Positions 28,972 to 39,300 of a stretch of DNA of 64,000 nt are shown in pieces (within the stretch, counting starts at the first letter, position 1; each line of letters starts with the position of its first letter). Location of the stretch: NCBI GenBank assembly GCA_946887045.1, contig CAMPKC010000001.1, forward strand, positions 123,309 to 187,308, in the 5' to 3' direction. This stretch comes from an uncultured Sphingobacteriaceae bacterium. Its GTDB lineage: Bacteria; Bacteroidota; Bacteroidia; Sphingobacteriales; Sphingobacteriaceae. Position numbers and translations under genes: made by a program. The notes beneath the pieces are model-generated. The model had not been told where the DNA came from, did no database searches, and was given only the letters and a program-made list of their open reading frames with translations.

Positions 28972-29005
28972 TTACACCTATTTAGCACAATGCTTTTTTT
29001 GAAAA

Positions 29006-29039
29006 TCGCAGCGAAAACCTAAGATGTTTTCGCTGCGAA
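29006..29039 (-). terminator. Hairpin after the DUF5123-type lipoprotein gene
   Basis: TCGCAGCGAAAAC pairs perfectly with GTTTTCGCTGCGA across a 7-base loop; TTTTC follows on the minus strand. It lies 13 bp past the stop of the 526-residue gene and probably ends the susC-susD-lipoprotein transcript before the enzyme genes. Confidence 0.7.
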
Positions 29040-29051
29040 TGTTAATTCAGA

Positions 29052-30632
29052 TTACAATCTCCACCTTGGATCTCCTGCAGTACTTCTACCTGGAAACCCT
29101 TGATCCTGTATCTTAAAGTTATTAGTAAAAGGATCTGTGAATACCTCATTGGACGGTCGGGTATGCATTATAAGATCCGGGATTGGATTCGATGCATTTA
29201 CATAATCTGAGGTAGCATAGTTGTTCGTAGCATCTATAGTAGAACCGGTTGCCCTGATTCCCCTCGGAGAAGTATTTCCCGAATTACTTTTTCCTATGCT
29301 AAATATGTTATTGTAAATTTTGATTCCGCCAGCCACTACTGCTGTGTTGCAATCTATCAAATAACTGCCTCCGCGGGGAGCTCTGTAAAACGTACTGTTC
29401 TCAATTGTAATGGAATTCGCGCTTGCCTTGCTGCTTACCACTACTATCTCAGCCCGAGAGATTGTGCTGTTCTTTATCACAATATTCTCCGCCTTGCAAG
29501 TAGCATTATCTACAGTAAGTAAACCATATCCTGAGATACTGTCAATCAGGCAATTATTAATAACATAATTATTTACAGTTGTTGTGCCTGACTGTAAACG
29601 TGTTATTCCTCTGAATATCTCGATTTTACAATTCTCAAATTTAAGTTTTCCAAGAGCGGCGCCTCCGGTTGTGTTGAACACATACATTCCTCCGTAAGCA
29701 TTTCCTTTTAGGTTGACATTCACAAAAGAGATCGAGTCGATTGTGCTGCCGCTCTCAAAATTGAAATTTCTGGTAAAATAAATATTAGCAGGCTCCTGAA
29801 TCAACAAATCGCTGCCGCTGGTTATAGTAACGGTTTTGCTCAAGCTTAAGCTTTCACCTATGTTATAGGTGAGCCCCTTTTTCAAAATTATTGTACTTCC
29901 TGAAGGAACATCAAGAATAGTATCCTGCAAAAGCGAAGGTTTGAACTCAAGATCTCTCAGATCAATTACAGCCCCCTCAAACGGTGCTTTCGTGATGTAA
30001 GTATTATAGCCGCGCAAGGTACTGCCGCTATATAATTCGAAATAGTAACTGGTGGCACTTGTTAAGCCGTTAACAATTCTGTATTCGTTATTAATATCGG
30101 TAGGCGACAAGGTTACCGTTCTTAAAAGCGTACCGTTGAGTTCCGTAAATACTTTGATTTCAGTAACCGCAGCACCGCTTGCCGTCCACCTCATAATGGC
30201 CGAATTCTCGGTTACATCATTAATAGTAGAAGGTTTTAAGATAGAAGGGAACCTGGGAGTTTTTACTGCTCCCAATATTCCGAATTTTGAATTTTTAAGC
30301 GAATCTGCTGAGTTGGCCCTTACTTGTACCTGGTACAACTGGTCCCACTTGAGGTTTTCGATCAATACCGCGTTTGAATCCACATTGATCGAAACATCGA
30401 TTGTTTTGAACGTATCACGACTGATTTGAATAGTATATTCATCTGCGCCTTTAACTCTCTGCCACGACGCTTCAATAAAGTTTGCCGTTGCAACCAAATC
30501 GCCGCTTACTGTTGGTCTGAATAACCTGGGAGCCTCTCCCAGATCGTCCTCTTTTTTGCAGGAACCTAAAGTCCATACCAGCCCAATCATTGCCAGTAAG
30601 GATAGTATATTTTTTAATTTAAATAATTTCAT
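29052..30632 (-). CDS. Surface lipoprotein with FN3 and beta-helix (DUF4957/DUF5123-like)
   Basis: A 526-residue lipoprotein (lipobox LGSC, Cys25). Two fibronectin type III-like domains fill about 35-215 (IEASWQRVKGADEYTIQISR, then AIMRWTASGAAVTEIKVF). A right-handed beta-helix follows from about 235 to the end (IILKKGLTYNIGESLSLS, ENIVIKNSTISRAEIVVVSS), finishing with the DUF5123-like tail NNYATSDYVNASNPIP. Such proteins sit directly after SusD in Bacteroidota pectin loci and are thought to bind the polysaccharide at the surface. It has no visible catalytic residues, so a surface glycan-binding role is the best inference. Gap to susD is 10 bp. Confidence 0.85.
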   Translation of the reverse strand: MKLFKLKNILSLLAMIGLVWTLGSCKKEDDLGEAPRLFRPTVSGDLVATANFIEASWQRVKGADEYTIQISRDTFKTIDVSINVDSNAVLIENLKWDQLYQVQVRANSADSLKNSKFGILGAVKTPRFPSILKPSTINDVTENSAIMRWTASGAAVTEIKVFTELNGTLLRTVTLSPTDINNEYRIVNGLTSATSYYFELYSGSTLRGYNTYITKAPFEGAVIDLRDLEFKPSLLQDTILDVPSGSTIILKKGLTYNIGESLSLSKTVTITSGSDLLIQEPANIYFTRNFNFESGSTIDSISFVNVNLKGNAYGGMYVFNTTGGAALGKLKFENCKIEIFRGITRLQSGTTTVNNYVINNCLIDSISGYGLLTVDNATCKAENIVIKNSTISRAEIVVVSSKASANSITIENSTFYRAPRGGSYLIDCNTAVVAGGIKIYNNIFSIGKSNSGNTSPRGIRATGSTIDATNNYATSDYVNASNPIPDLIMHTRPSNEVFTDPFTNNFKIQDQGFPGRSTAGDPRWRL

Positions 30633-30642
30633 AATATCGTTT

Positions 30643-32478
30643 TTAATATCCGTATCCGTCGTTTCTTAAAGTTCCCAGACTACTACTAACTGTAGAAGAA
30701 TGCAGGGGCAGAATATACCTCAGCGGCTGTTGCCCTGAATCATCTGCATATCCCCTCCAGGTAAATAAATTGTAATTAGCAGGACCAGATGTTGTGGTAT
30801 TGTAAAGGCTTTTCAACCAGTTCATCTTTACAAAGCCATTAGGATTGTCACCTTTCGCGGGAGAATCTTTTAATGGCGGAAGCTTTGTAGGATCTGCCTT
30901 TTCGTATCTATTAAAAAACGTTACTGTTTTATCCGCGTTCAAGCGATAGTAAATTACATCCGGCAGATTAGAATATTGACCAACGCCCGCGTTCGCATCC
31001 TCTCCCATTTTGTTAAGCGTCGTCCGGGTCTCAGCAACCTTTTTTCCATATAAGTTCCAACGGGCCAAATCATACTTACGCAAACACTCGCCGCCAAATT
31101 CCCAGGCTCTTTCGTTTACGATCGCATTAAAGAAATCATCTTTGCTTCCTGCTATTCCGTTAATGTATGCAGTTACTTTTGCAGCGTGGACATTACTCGG
31201 AAAAGCTCGTTCCCTAACTCTTTTCAAGGCGTTTATTGCCTCTGCTGTAGGTCCATTATTTAGCTCATTTTCGCTTTCGGCAAACATTAACAGCACATCA
31301 GAATATCTCATTATCGGCCAATTGATCCCTGTTCCTTTTGCAGATTGTGGACCAGAGGGTACAGGCATTAACAAACGGTTCCATTTGTTCGGAGCAATGG
31401 AGGTTACCCCTACAGGAGTCTGTTGAAGCACTTTATCATACATAATTATTGAGCATGTGGCTTTTAATCTTGTATCCAGAGTATCAAAAGAATGGTAGTA
31501 GGTTGGAGTCAGACTTAAATAATTTGATCCTGATCCGTATGGATGGTCACCAGCGTCAACTCTAACTCCATTACACCAGGCTACGTCACCAAATCCAGGC
31601 TGAAATGCGACTTCAAACAATACGTCATCGTTAGTGGCTACAATCCATTTACTTTGGTTTTCGAATACTTTAGCAAAATCCGGATTGAGGGGTCGGTCAT
31701 AGGTCTTCATCAACTTGTCGCAATAGTCTCTTGCAATCTGATAATAGGCTCTGTAATCATCTTTCCGGCGCATAACCATATCAGGATAAAGCCAGTACCC
31801 GCCACGCATCAATGAAATCCTGGCAATTAAGCCCATAACAAATTCTCTGTTTATGCGCTCTATTCCGTATTGAACCTGACTTGCAGGCTTCATCCTCGGT
31901 TCGATATCAATTAAGTCGTTGATTAGAAAAGTAAGGATAGTGTCTCTTCCAACCCGTGGCTGATAGAAGTTATCTCCGCCCCTGGTAGGTTTCGAATTAA
32001 AAGGCACATCGCCCCAGTGATTTATTAACCAGTAGTACCATAGGGCTCTTAAAGCCTTGGCTTCTCCAAGTAATTGTTGCATTCCCGGGTTCTGTGCAAT
32101 AGCAGACTGTTCAATTCCTTCGATACAAAGGTTAGCTCTGTTGATAGCTGTATAGGCATTGTTCCAAACGGTTCTTAAATCTCCGTTAGCATCCGCGGTT
32201 TCAAACGACCAGATATCTCTCCTCGATCCGTCGGGTCTGTCGCCCACGCCTCCTACTTCTATATCATTGTTTCCGGTGAAGTTATTCGACAAGCGGGAAG
32301 TGAAAGCATCTTGATTAAACAATGCATAAACACTGTAAACTGACTTAGTTGCATCGGGTTCAGTCGAAAAAATGTATTCCTGGGTAAAATTCGAAGGTGA
32401 CTCAGTATCTAAAAATTTCTCGCAGGAAACCAGCGATATCATTGTGGCCGCAATCCCTAAAAGTTTTATATATCTCAT
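30643..32478 (-). CDS. RagB/SusD-family lipoprotein (pectin PUL)
   Basis: A 611-residue SusD homologue with lipobox LVSC (Cys19) and the usual MRYIKLLGIAATMISL signal. Family blocks: LLGEAKALRALWYYWLINHW, then VPFNSKPTRGGD, the late helix WPIMRYSDVLLMFAESENEL, and AIVNERAWEFGGECLRKYDL near the C-terminus. It forms the lid of the SusC importer and is expected to bind oligogalacturonides. It follows susC after 18 bp and precedes the DUF5123-type lipoprotein by 10 bp, so these three are one operon. Confidence 0.95.
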   Translation of the reverse strand: MRYIKLLGIAATMISLVSCEKFLDTESPSNFTQEYIFSTEPDATKSVYSVYALFNQDAFTSRLSNNFTGNNDIEVGGVGDRPDGSRRDIWSFETADANGDLRTVWNNAYTAINRANLCIEGIEQSAIAQNPGMQQLLGEAKALRALWYYWLINHWGDVPFNSKPTRGGDNFYQPRVGRDTILTFLINDLIDIEPRMKPASQVQYGIERINREFVMGLIARISLMRGGYWLYPDMVMRRKDDYRAYYQIARDYCDKLMKTYDRPLNPDFAKVFENQSKWIVATNDDVLFEVAFQPGFGDVAWCNGVRVDAGDHPYGSGSNYLSLTPTYYHSFDTLDTRLKATCSIIMYDKVLQQTPVGVTSIAPNKWNRLLMPVPSGPQSAKGTGINWPIMRYSDVLLMFAESENELNNGPTAEAINALKRVRERAFPSNVHAAKVTAYINGIAGSKDDFFNAIVNERAWEFGGECLRKYDLARWNLYGKKVAETRTTLNKMGEDANAGVGQYSNLPDVIYYRLNADKTVTFFNRYEKADPTKLPPLKDSPAKGDNPNGFVKMNWLKSLYNTTTSGPANYNLFTWRGYADDSGQQPLRYILPLHSSTVSSSLGTLRNDGYGY

Positions 32479-32496
32479 GTTGTTATTATTAAGGTT

Positions 32497-35400
32497 TTAG
32501 AAATTAAGGTTAAGCCCGAGAGTAAATGTTCTGCTTTTAGGATAACCAGAAAAATCAACGCCTGGAGTTAATGCCGCATAAGCGCCACTGCGGGTTGCAG
32601 ATACCTCAGGATCGTAACCACTGTAGTTAGTAAATAAAAGCGCGTTATATACTGTTCCATAAAGTCTTAAGGACGAGATGCCCACCCTGGTAGTTAAAGA
32701 TTTAGGCAAAGTATAACCCAGAGTTACGTTGTTTAGCCTCAAAAACGATCCATCCTCAACAGCATCGGAATTGAACACCGGAGAGGCATTCCCCATTGAA
32801 AAAGGAGACCACATATTTGCATCTTTATTTAACTCAGCGAGTTCAGCCAGACCTGTTACCAGGGCGCCGTTTCCGTCAATATACTTAAACCTGTTATCGT
32901 AGCTCACACGTTCTAACATGTTTCCGTAGCTTGATCTGTAAAGCATATTAAACTGAATTCTTCCCGTATTATACACGTCATTGCCGTATACCCAGTTGAA
33001 AAAAGTAGAGAAATCGAAGGCTTTGAAGGTGGCATTGAATCCGAACCCGCCACTATGTTTAGGCACCGCGCTACCAATAATCATACGATCATTTTCAGCC
33101 GTTACAAAACCATCTCCATCCAAATCCTTTAATTTCATGGTGCCGGGTCTGGTACCTATGATACCTCCCATCAAACCTCCAGGAGAAGGCACCCCGTCTT
33201 TAAGTACATAAGTTCTGGTTGTGGTGTTATACGATTCAAAATCATCAGTAGTGTAGAAACCGTCGTTCACGAATCCATACATTAAACCGATTGTACTACC
33301 GGCCATCAAGCGGTAATCGTCACGTCCTTTTAAATCCGTTCCGGCCCAGTTTGATTCGAAAGACCTGATATCATTTCCATCGAGCTTATCAATTTTAGGC
33401 GTGTTCTTTCCGATATTAAATGAACCTGTTAAACGGAAATTCTTGTTTGCTATAATTGTACCGTTCAGTGATAGTTCGATACCCTTGTTTGAGGTTTGCC
33501 CTATGTTTATCAATTGATTTGGAAATCCGGTTTGAGGAGGAATTTCGTTACCCACGATAAGATCTTTGGTAGTATTCTTATAGGCGTCTAATGTACCGCT
33601 TAATCGACCGTTAAATAGTCCAAAATCAAAACCAAGATTTCTTGACAGCGTAGTTTCCCATCTAAGATTCGGATTTGGCAAGGATGTATTGGAGACACTG
33701 TAATAAGTCTGACTTATGTCGCCCGCTCCATAAGGCCTTAATGCGTTCGGCAGGAAAGAAAAGCGCCAGGCATTATTGGGTATTCTATTATTGCCGGCCT
33801 CACCATAACTTAATCGAAACTTAAGATCAGAGATCGCCTCTATGTTTTTTATAAAAGGCTCATCAGAAACTCTCCAGGCAAATGATGCGGAAGGGAAATA
33901 ACCCCACCTTTTTCCCGGAGCAAATTTACTTGAACCGTCGGCCCGCAGTGTCAGGTACAAAATGTACTTATCTTTGAAAGTATAGTTAGTTCTTCCAAAA
34001 AACGACAACAGATCTTCACCTCTTTCTTCAATTGTTTGAAGTCTTTCAGAAACCCCCAGGCCCATATTAGCAAATAGCTCTTCGGGTTGCAGGGTAACAT
34101 CAAAGTTTTTCGCCCGGTTAAAAGTAGTAGCCCCGGATGTAGTCTGTATTTCCTGTCCCAGTAAGAAATTAAACTTACTATTTTTGGTTTCTTTGAGCTT
34201 GTAATTAGCGGTGTTTATCCATCTGTAGGTACGACTTGCGCCAATATTCAGTTCACCAAGGGGTTGATTATTTCCAACGTTTCTTGATTCGCCTGTCAGG
34301 GGGCCCCAATATCTTTTGCTGCTTCCATTTCTCAAGGTAACTGCGAGCTCGGTACGGAGGGATAATTGCTTCACCACATTCCAACCTAAGGCACCGTTAA
34401 CACTGAAATCACGGTTAATTCGTCTTCGATAATCCTGCGCGGCTAAAGACACCGGATCTACCAAACTAGTTATAAACTGCTCATAATCATCATCTCCGGT
34501 ATTTACCGAATTAGGATCGAATATAATTTGATCGGCAAGTCCGTTTATCGGACGCGTTTGTATTCCATCACCGACTCTAACACTTGCACCTCCCGCTGTT
34601 CCGGCGCCATCAATAATATTATCAGAGTATCTGGCAGCTAAATCCAGTTTAAGTTTAGAGGATATTTCATGGTTCATTTTAAAATTGAAATAGAGGCGCT
34701 TCGCTCCCGAACCTGCCATTATTCCGTCATCTTTGTTGTAGGTCGAGTTAAAGCTCATTTTGGTTTTCTCGGTACCACCAGTCAAACTTAGATTATGTTG
34801 CTGAGACATAACAGGTTGGCCAAATAGCTCCTCTTGCCAATCCGTTCCGTTCTGATACTTATACAATTCCAGATCATCGTAATTACCAAAAAACTTGGTA
34901 AAGTTTGTAAAGTCGCTTGATGTTGTTCCGCGAAGCGCAGCATATTCGTACTGAGCCAGTGCAAACTCATAAGGAGACAACACATCCAACTTTCTCGGAA
35001 AGCTTTTAGCCTGGGTATAGCCATTATAACTGATAGTGGTTTTGCCTGCTTTTGGTGTCTTCGTGGTTACGATAACAACCCCGTTAGCGCCTCTTGATCC
35101 ATAAATAGCAGTTGAAGCTGCATCCTTTAAGATGTCGATCGATTCAATATCAGTCGGGGCTATATTGCTGATATTATCGACGATAAAACCGTCTACGATG
35201 TATAGAGGCGAATTGTCCTGAGTGATTGAATTTCCTCCTCTTACTCTGATTATAATATCAGAGCCCGGCGAACCGTCGAGGGTAGTAACCTGAACACCCG
35301 CAATTCTGCCTGTAATTGCTTCTGCAATGTTAGACACGGGGGTTCTTTCAATATCCTTCCCTTTAACCGACCCTACAGCCCCAGCCAGATCACCTCTTCT

Positions 35401-35742
35401 GGCTGTTCCGTATCCAATTACTACAACTTCATCCAAAGATGAGGTACTTTCACGAAGCGAGATATTCAATACCTTATCCGTCTCTGCCGGCACCTCTTTA
35501 GTTTCAAAACCAAGGTAGCTAACCTGCAGAGTGAAGTTGCCATCTCCTGGAAGATTAAGTTTAAACATGCCATTGGCATCTGTCTGGGCATATACTTTGG
35601 TACCCTTTACAACAATGGAGACTCCGATTAACGTTTCACCAGATTTCCCGTCTGTTACTTTACCGGAAACTTGCCTGTTCTGGGCAAAAGCTCCGCTGCT
35701 GATTTTTAAGATTATTAGAAATAGTAAAATTTTCTTGATCAT
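32497..35742 (-). CDS. SusC/RagA-family TonB-dependent receptor (pectin PUL)
   Basis: A 1081-residue outer-membrane importer: signal peptide (about 1-20), carboxypeptidase-D-regulatory-like domain (about 24-100), TonB-box region with LDEVVVIGYGTARRGDLAGA, plug (GVQVTTLDGSPGSDIIIRVR, NSPLYIVDGFIVDN, DAASTAIYGSRGANGVVIVT) and a beta-barrel ending in an aromatic residue (LGLNLNF). Unlike the PUL 1 receptor it has no STN domain, which agrees with control by the hybrid two-component protein upstream rather than by a sigma/FecR pair. It should import oligogalacturonides made by the surface enzymes. Confidence 0.95.
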   Translation of the reverse strand: MIKKILLFLIILKISSGAFAQNRQVSGKVTDGKSGETLIGVSIVVKGTKVYAQTDANGMFKLNLPGDGNFTLQVSYLGFETKEVPAETDKVLNISLRESTSSLDEVVVIGYGTARRGDLAGAVGSVKGKDIERTPVSNIAEAITGRIAGVQVTTLDGSPGSDIIIRVRGGNSITQDNSPLYIVDGFIVDNISNIAPTDIESIDILKDAASTAIYGSRGANGVVIVTTKTPKAGKTTISYNGYTQAKSFPRKLDVLSPYEFALAQYEYAALRGTTSSDFTNFTKFFGNYDDLELYKYQNGTDWQEELFGQPVMSQQHNLSLTGGTEKTKMSFNSTYNKDDGIMAGSGAKRLYFNFKMNHEISSKLKLDLAARYSDNIIDGAGTAGGASVRVGDGIQTRPINGLADQIIFDPNSVNTGDDDYEQFITSLVDPVSLAAQDYRRRINRDFSVNGALGWNVVKQLSLRTELAVTLRNGSSKRYWGPLTGESRNVGNNQPLGELNIGASRTYRWINTANYKLKETKNSKFNFLLGQEIQTTSGATTFNRAKNFDVTLQPEELFANMGLGVSERLQTIEERGEDLLSFFGRTNYTFKDKYILYLTLRADGSSKFAPGKRWGYFPSASFAWRVSDEPFIKNIEAISDLKFRLSYGEAGNNRIPNNAWRFSFLPNALRPYGAGDISQTYYSVSNTSLPNPNLRWETTLSRNLGFDFGLFNGRLSGTLDAYKNTTKDLIVGNEIPPQTGFPNQLINIGQTSNKGIELSLNGTIIANKNFRLTGSFNIGKNTPKIDKLDGNDIRSFESNWAGTDLKGRDDYRLMAGSTIGLMYGFVNDGFYTTDDFESYNTTTRTYVLKDGVPSPGGLMGGIIGTRPGTMKLKDLDGDGFVTAENDRMIIGSAVPKHSGGFGFNATFKAFDFSTFFNWVYGNDVYNTGRIQFNMLYRSSYGNMLERVSYDNRFKYIDGNGALVTGLAELAELNKDANMWSPFSMGNASPVFNSDAVEDGSFLRLNNVTLGYTLPKSLTTRVGISSLRLYGTVYNALLFTNYSGYDPEVSATRSGAYAALTPGVDFSGYPKSRTFTLGLNLNF

Positions 35743-36350
35743 AATATAATTACGTGGTTAATTCACCAGACACACATATTAAATAGCTAATCGTGGAGAT
35801 TCTCTGATAACAGTGCAGCTGGATTGAGTGGATTCACAAACGCTTTTCAGATTAAGCTCGAGGCTCTTCTTTAGCGATGAACTCAACAATAATGTTCGGT
35901 ATGTTCTGATAGGGGTACCATAGTAAGTACCTGCGAAAAATTTCGAGATAGCGCTTTCGTCATAATTTTTTTGGTTTTAGTTTATTAAATCAGCTAGAGA
36001 TAATCTGATGGTTAACGAGTCAGATGGTTTGTCTAAACTCATCGATTACCTACACTCAAACTTAGGGCTAGATGCAAAAAAGGAGGTCTAAATTTTGACC
36101 AAATGGGTCGAATTTCCGTTAGGAAGCAAGAAATTCACCGATTTTAGAATAAAGGAAAGAGCCATCGCCTTATAGGTTTTCCCGGCAAACAGAGCAGCAA
36201 CAGAAGCGAAGACTGCAGACAATCGCATGATGAATAATGGCATGATTAAGAATTGCCGTGCCCGAAATACGCTCACGGGTTGGCGAGGTCAAAAATTTGA
36301 CTCCACAGGTTTAAACAAGCTACAATATTGAAATACTTGTAGATTATCCC
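35743..36350. other. Regulatory gap between the hybrid sensor gene and susC
   Basis: The 608 bp between the HTCS stop and the susC start is the largest gap in the pectin locus and must hold the operon promoter and, by analogy, HTCS binding sites. Direct motifs: a TTTTGACCAAATGGGTCGAA stretch near 36093-36113 with GACC/GGTC arms, and a run of T near 35968. A 62-codon open frame here looks like chance. No binding site is proven. Confidence 0.4.
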
Positions 36351-39300
36351 TTAATTCACAGTCTTTAAATATAGTGATGGAGTTACCCCATATTTTTCTT
36401 TAAAACAGGTACCGAAATACTTTGGATTATTAAAGCCGACACTGTAAGCAACCGTTGAAATATTGTGTTCCCCCGCGTCTAACAGCTGCTTTCCCCGCTG
36501 TATCCGCATATCTCTGACAAACTCAACCGGAGCTAGATTGGTGAGGCTTTTAAATTTCTTATAAAATGTCGTCCGGCCCATCCCAATCGTGTCGGCTACA
36601 GCATCAATATTGAAATCAGGTTCTGCCATTCCATTTTCTACAATTTTTATCACTTCTTTCAAAAAGGTTTCATCCCTCGAGGTAATGACAATTTCTCCCG
36701 GCGCTAATTTAATTGTCTCCTTTTTTTCTAAAAGCCCTTCAAATATCCTCTTCCTTCTCTTAATCAGATTGTCGATGGATGCCATTAGAAAAAAGTTGTT
36801 AAATGGCTTGGTTATGTAGTAATCGGCCCCATACCGAAGCCCTTCAATCTGACTTTCTATCGATGACTTTGCCGTGAGCAGAACTACCGGAATATGGCTA
36901 GTGGCTAAATTATTTCTCAATTTATCAAGCATCTGAATACCATCCATCTTCGGCATCATAACATCGCTTAAAACCAAATCAGGAAGTAGTTTCTGCGCCT
37001 TCGCATACCCCTCTTCGCCATTGCTGGCCAGTTCTACACGATATTGCTCACTCAACTGCTGTTTAAGAAAATTCCTCAAATCATCATTATCCTCAACAAG
37101 CAAGACCAGAGGAAATTCGCAATCTTTTTCTATTATGTCGGCCAATTGCAATTCTAAGCGTTCGGCAAGTGTATTTGGCAGATTGCCAGCAAACACCCTC
37201 TCCTCTTTGATCGTATTTACTCTGAACAGCTTCAGTTCAACATTAATAGTTAGTCCTCCGTCAATATTATTTACAGCAGAAATTTTCCCTCCGTGAAGTT
37301 CGACCAGCTCTTTTGATAAGGCCAATCCGATCCCTGTTCCTTTAAAATTCTTACCTTCCTTAGTGGCTCCCTCGTAATAGAGTTCGAATATATCTTGCAA
37401 TTTATCGTCTTCTACCCCCGGTCCCTGATCATGAACACTGATAACAAAAACATCGTCTGACACCCCTTGGTTAATGGCTACTCTTATTTTTTTCCCTTCC
37501 GGAGTAAACTTAAAAGCATTAGCCAAAATGTTATAGATAACGATATCTAGTTTTTCAGCATCAACCGGGGTGAACAGTTCTTTCTCAAATGAATGCAGCT
37601 CTAAGGCGATTTGCTTTTGCCTTGCTGTCTCTGTAAAATACTCGCAAATGCTCTTAACGAAAGACACAATCTCGACTGTTGAAAGATCCAGGTTTGCTTT
37701 ACCGCTTTGCACCTTACGTAAATCCAGCAACTGATTGATAAATCTAACCATTCGATTAGCATTCTTTCGAACAATCTCAATGTACGAAGCACCTTGAACA
37801 GAAAGATTTTCGCTGCGTGAGATTTCCTCAATGGGATTCAATATAAGTGTCAAAGGAGTACGCAACTCATGAGAGATATTGGTAAAAAAGCTAACTTTTA
37901 ACTCAGCGAGCTTTTGTTCAACGGTAATTTTATTACGCAAATGCAGCATGGTCAGCGCGGTTCTTCTGACCACCAAAAATAAAATCGAAAGAATGATAAA
38001 ATACAGCAAATAGGCCCACCATGTACGCCAAGGCGGAGGCAGGATGGTAATACTTAAACTTTTCGTTTGAACGTTTGAGTTCAACTCATTGTCCAGGCTT
38101 TTAACCTCTAGAAGGTACTCCCCGGGTGGCAGGTTGGTGTAAGTAATCCTCAGAAGTCCTTTGTTATTTTGCCATGCATCGTCGAATCCTTTTAAACGGT
38201 AAGCGTAAGCCTGCTTGTTACTAAACCTGTGGTCTAAGGTTGCGTAGTCAATACTGAAAATATTTTGATTGTGTTCAAGAACGATTTCAGAAACGTAATT
38301 AATATTCTTTTTTATTATTCCATCTTCAGAATCAGGAAGTATGTCCTGGTTATTTACCCGCAGATTGGTAAAAACAATATTTGCCGGAACTTTTTGATTG
38401 AGAATATGTTCGGGATCAAAGGAAATAAACCCTTTGGTTGTTCCAAAAACAAGAGTTCCGTTCGCCAGCCGAACCGAAGAGGCTTCAGAAAAAGCAGTTT
38501 TGGGCAAACCATCGTACGAATCAAAGTTTCGGAAAGAGTTTTTTGCGATATTAAATTTGCTAAGCCCGTTTTGCGTGGCGAGCCATAAATTTCCTTCCAT
38601 ATCCTCCACACAGCTCAATATGAAATCATTGGGCAAGCCTTCCTTCATGGTGTAATTCCGAAACGCTAATGCCTTCAGCGGATTATCTCCGATAGCCAGC
38701 GCTATTCCCCCTCCCGAAGTTCCAAGCCACATTTTCCCCTTAGAATCTTTAAAGATTATCTGAACGTCATTGTTTCCTATGCTTGACTTATCGCCCGGTA
38801 TTTTATTATAGACCTTGTACTCTTCATTTTCAGCATCCAACACCAATAATCCATCAGTAGTCGCTACCCAGATATTTCCATGAACGTCGAACTCAAGGTT
38901 TCTTATTTTTTTAAACGAGCCCGGATAATCTTTCAAAGTTGTCCCTTTGTTGATAAAGTCGGTCCCATTGCCCGAGTCCAGGGCTACATTAAACCCGTTG
39001 TCAAATGTTCCGACCCAAATCCTTCCTTTTTTGTCTTCTAACAATGCATATATCTGATTGCCATTGAGATTACTGTTGCTGGTCAAATATTGGGTGAGTC
39101 TATACTTTGCAGCATGTTCATCAACCGGAACGGCTTTCCACAATCCATTACCCTTCGTGCCAAGCCATATATTCCCTTTCCGGTCTTCGAGCATAGTGTA
39201 AATGGGGCCGAGCCCTGCCGGGGGGTCATTAATTAAAACATCAGCTAATAATCTGTCTTTGTGATAGATCGTTAATTTTCCACTTTTGGCTCCAACCCAC

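Noticed and set aside
36088..36276. 62-codon open frame on the minus strand between the HTCS and susC genes
   Set aside because: No domain, signal peptide or membrane pattern that stands out; it lies in the regulatory gap and looks like chance.
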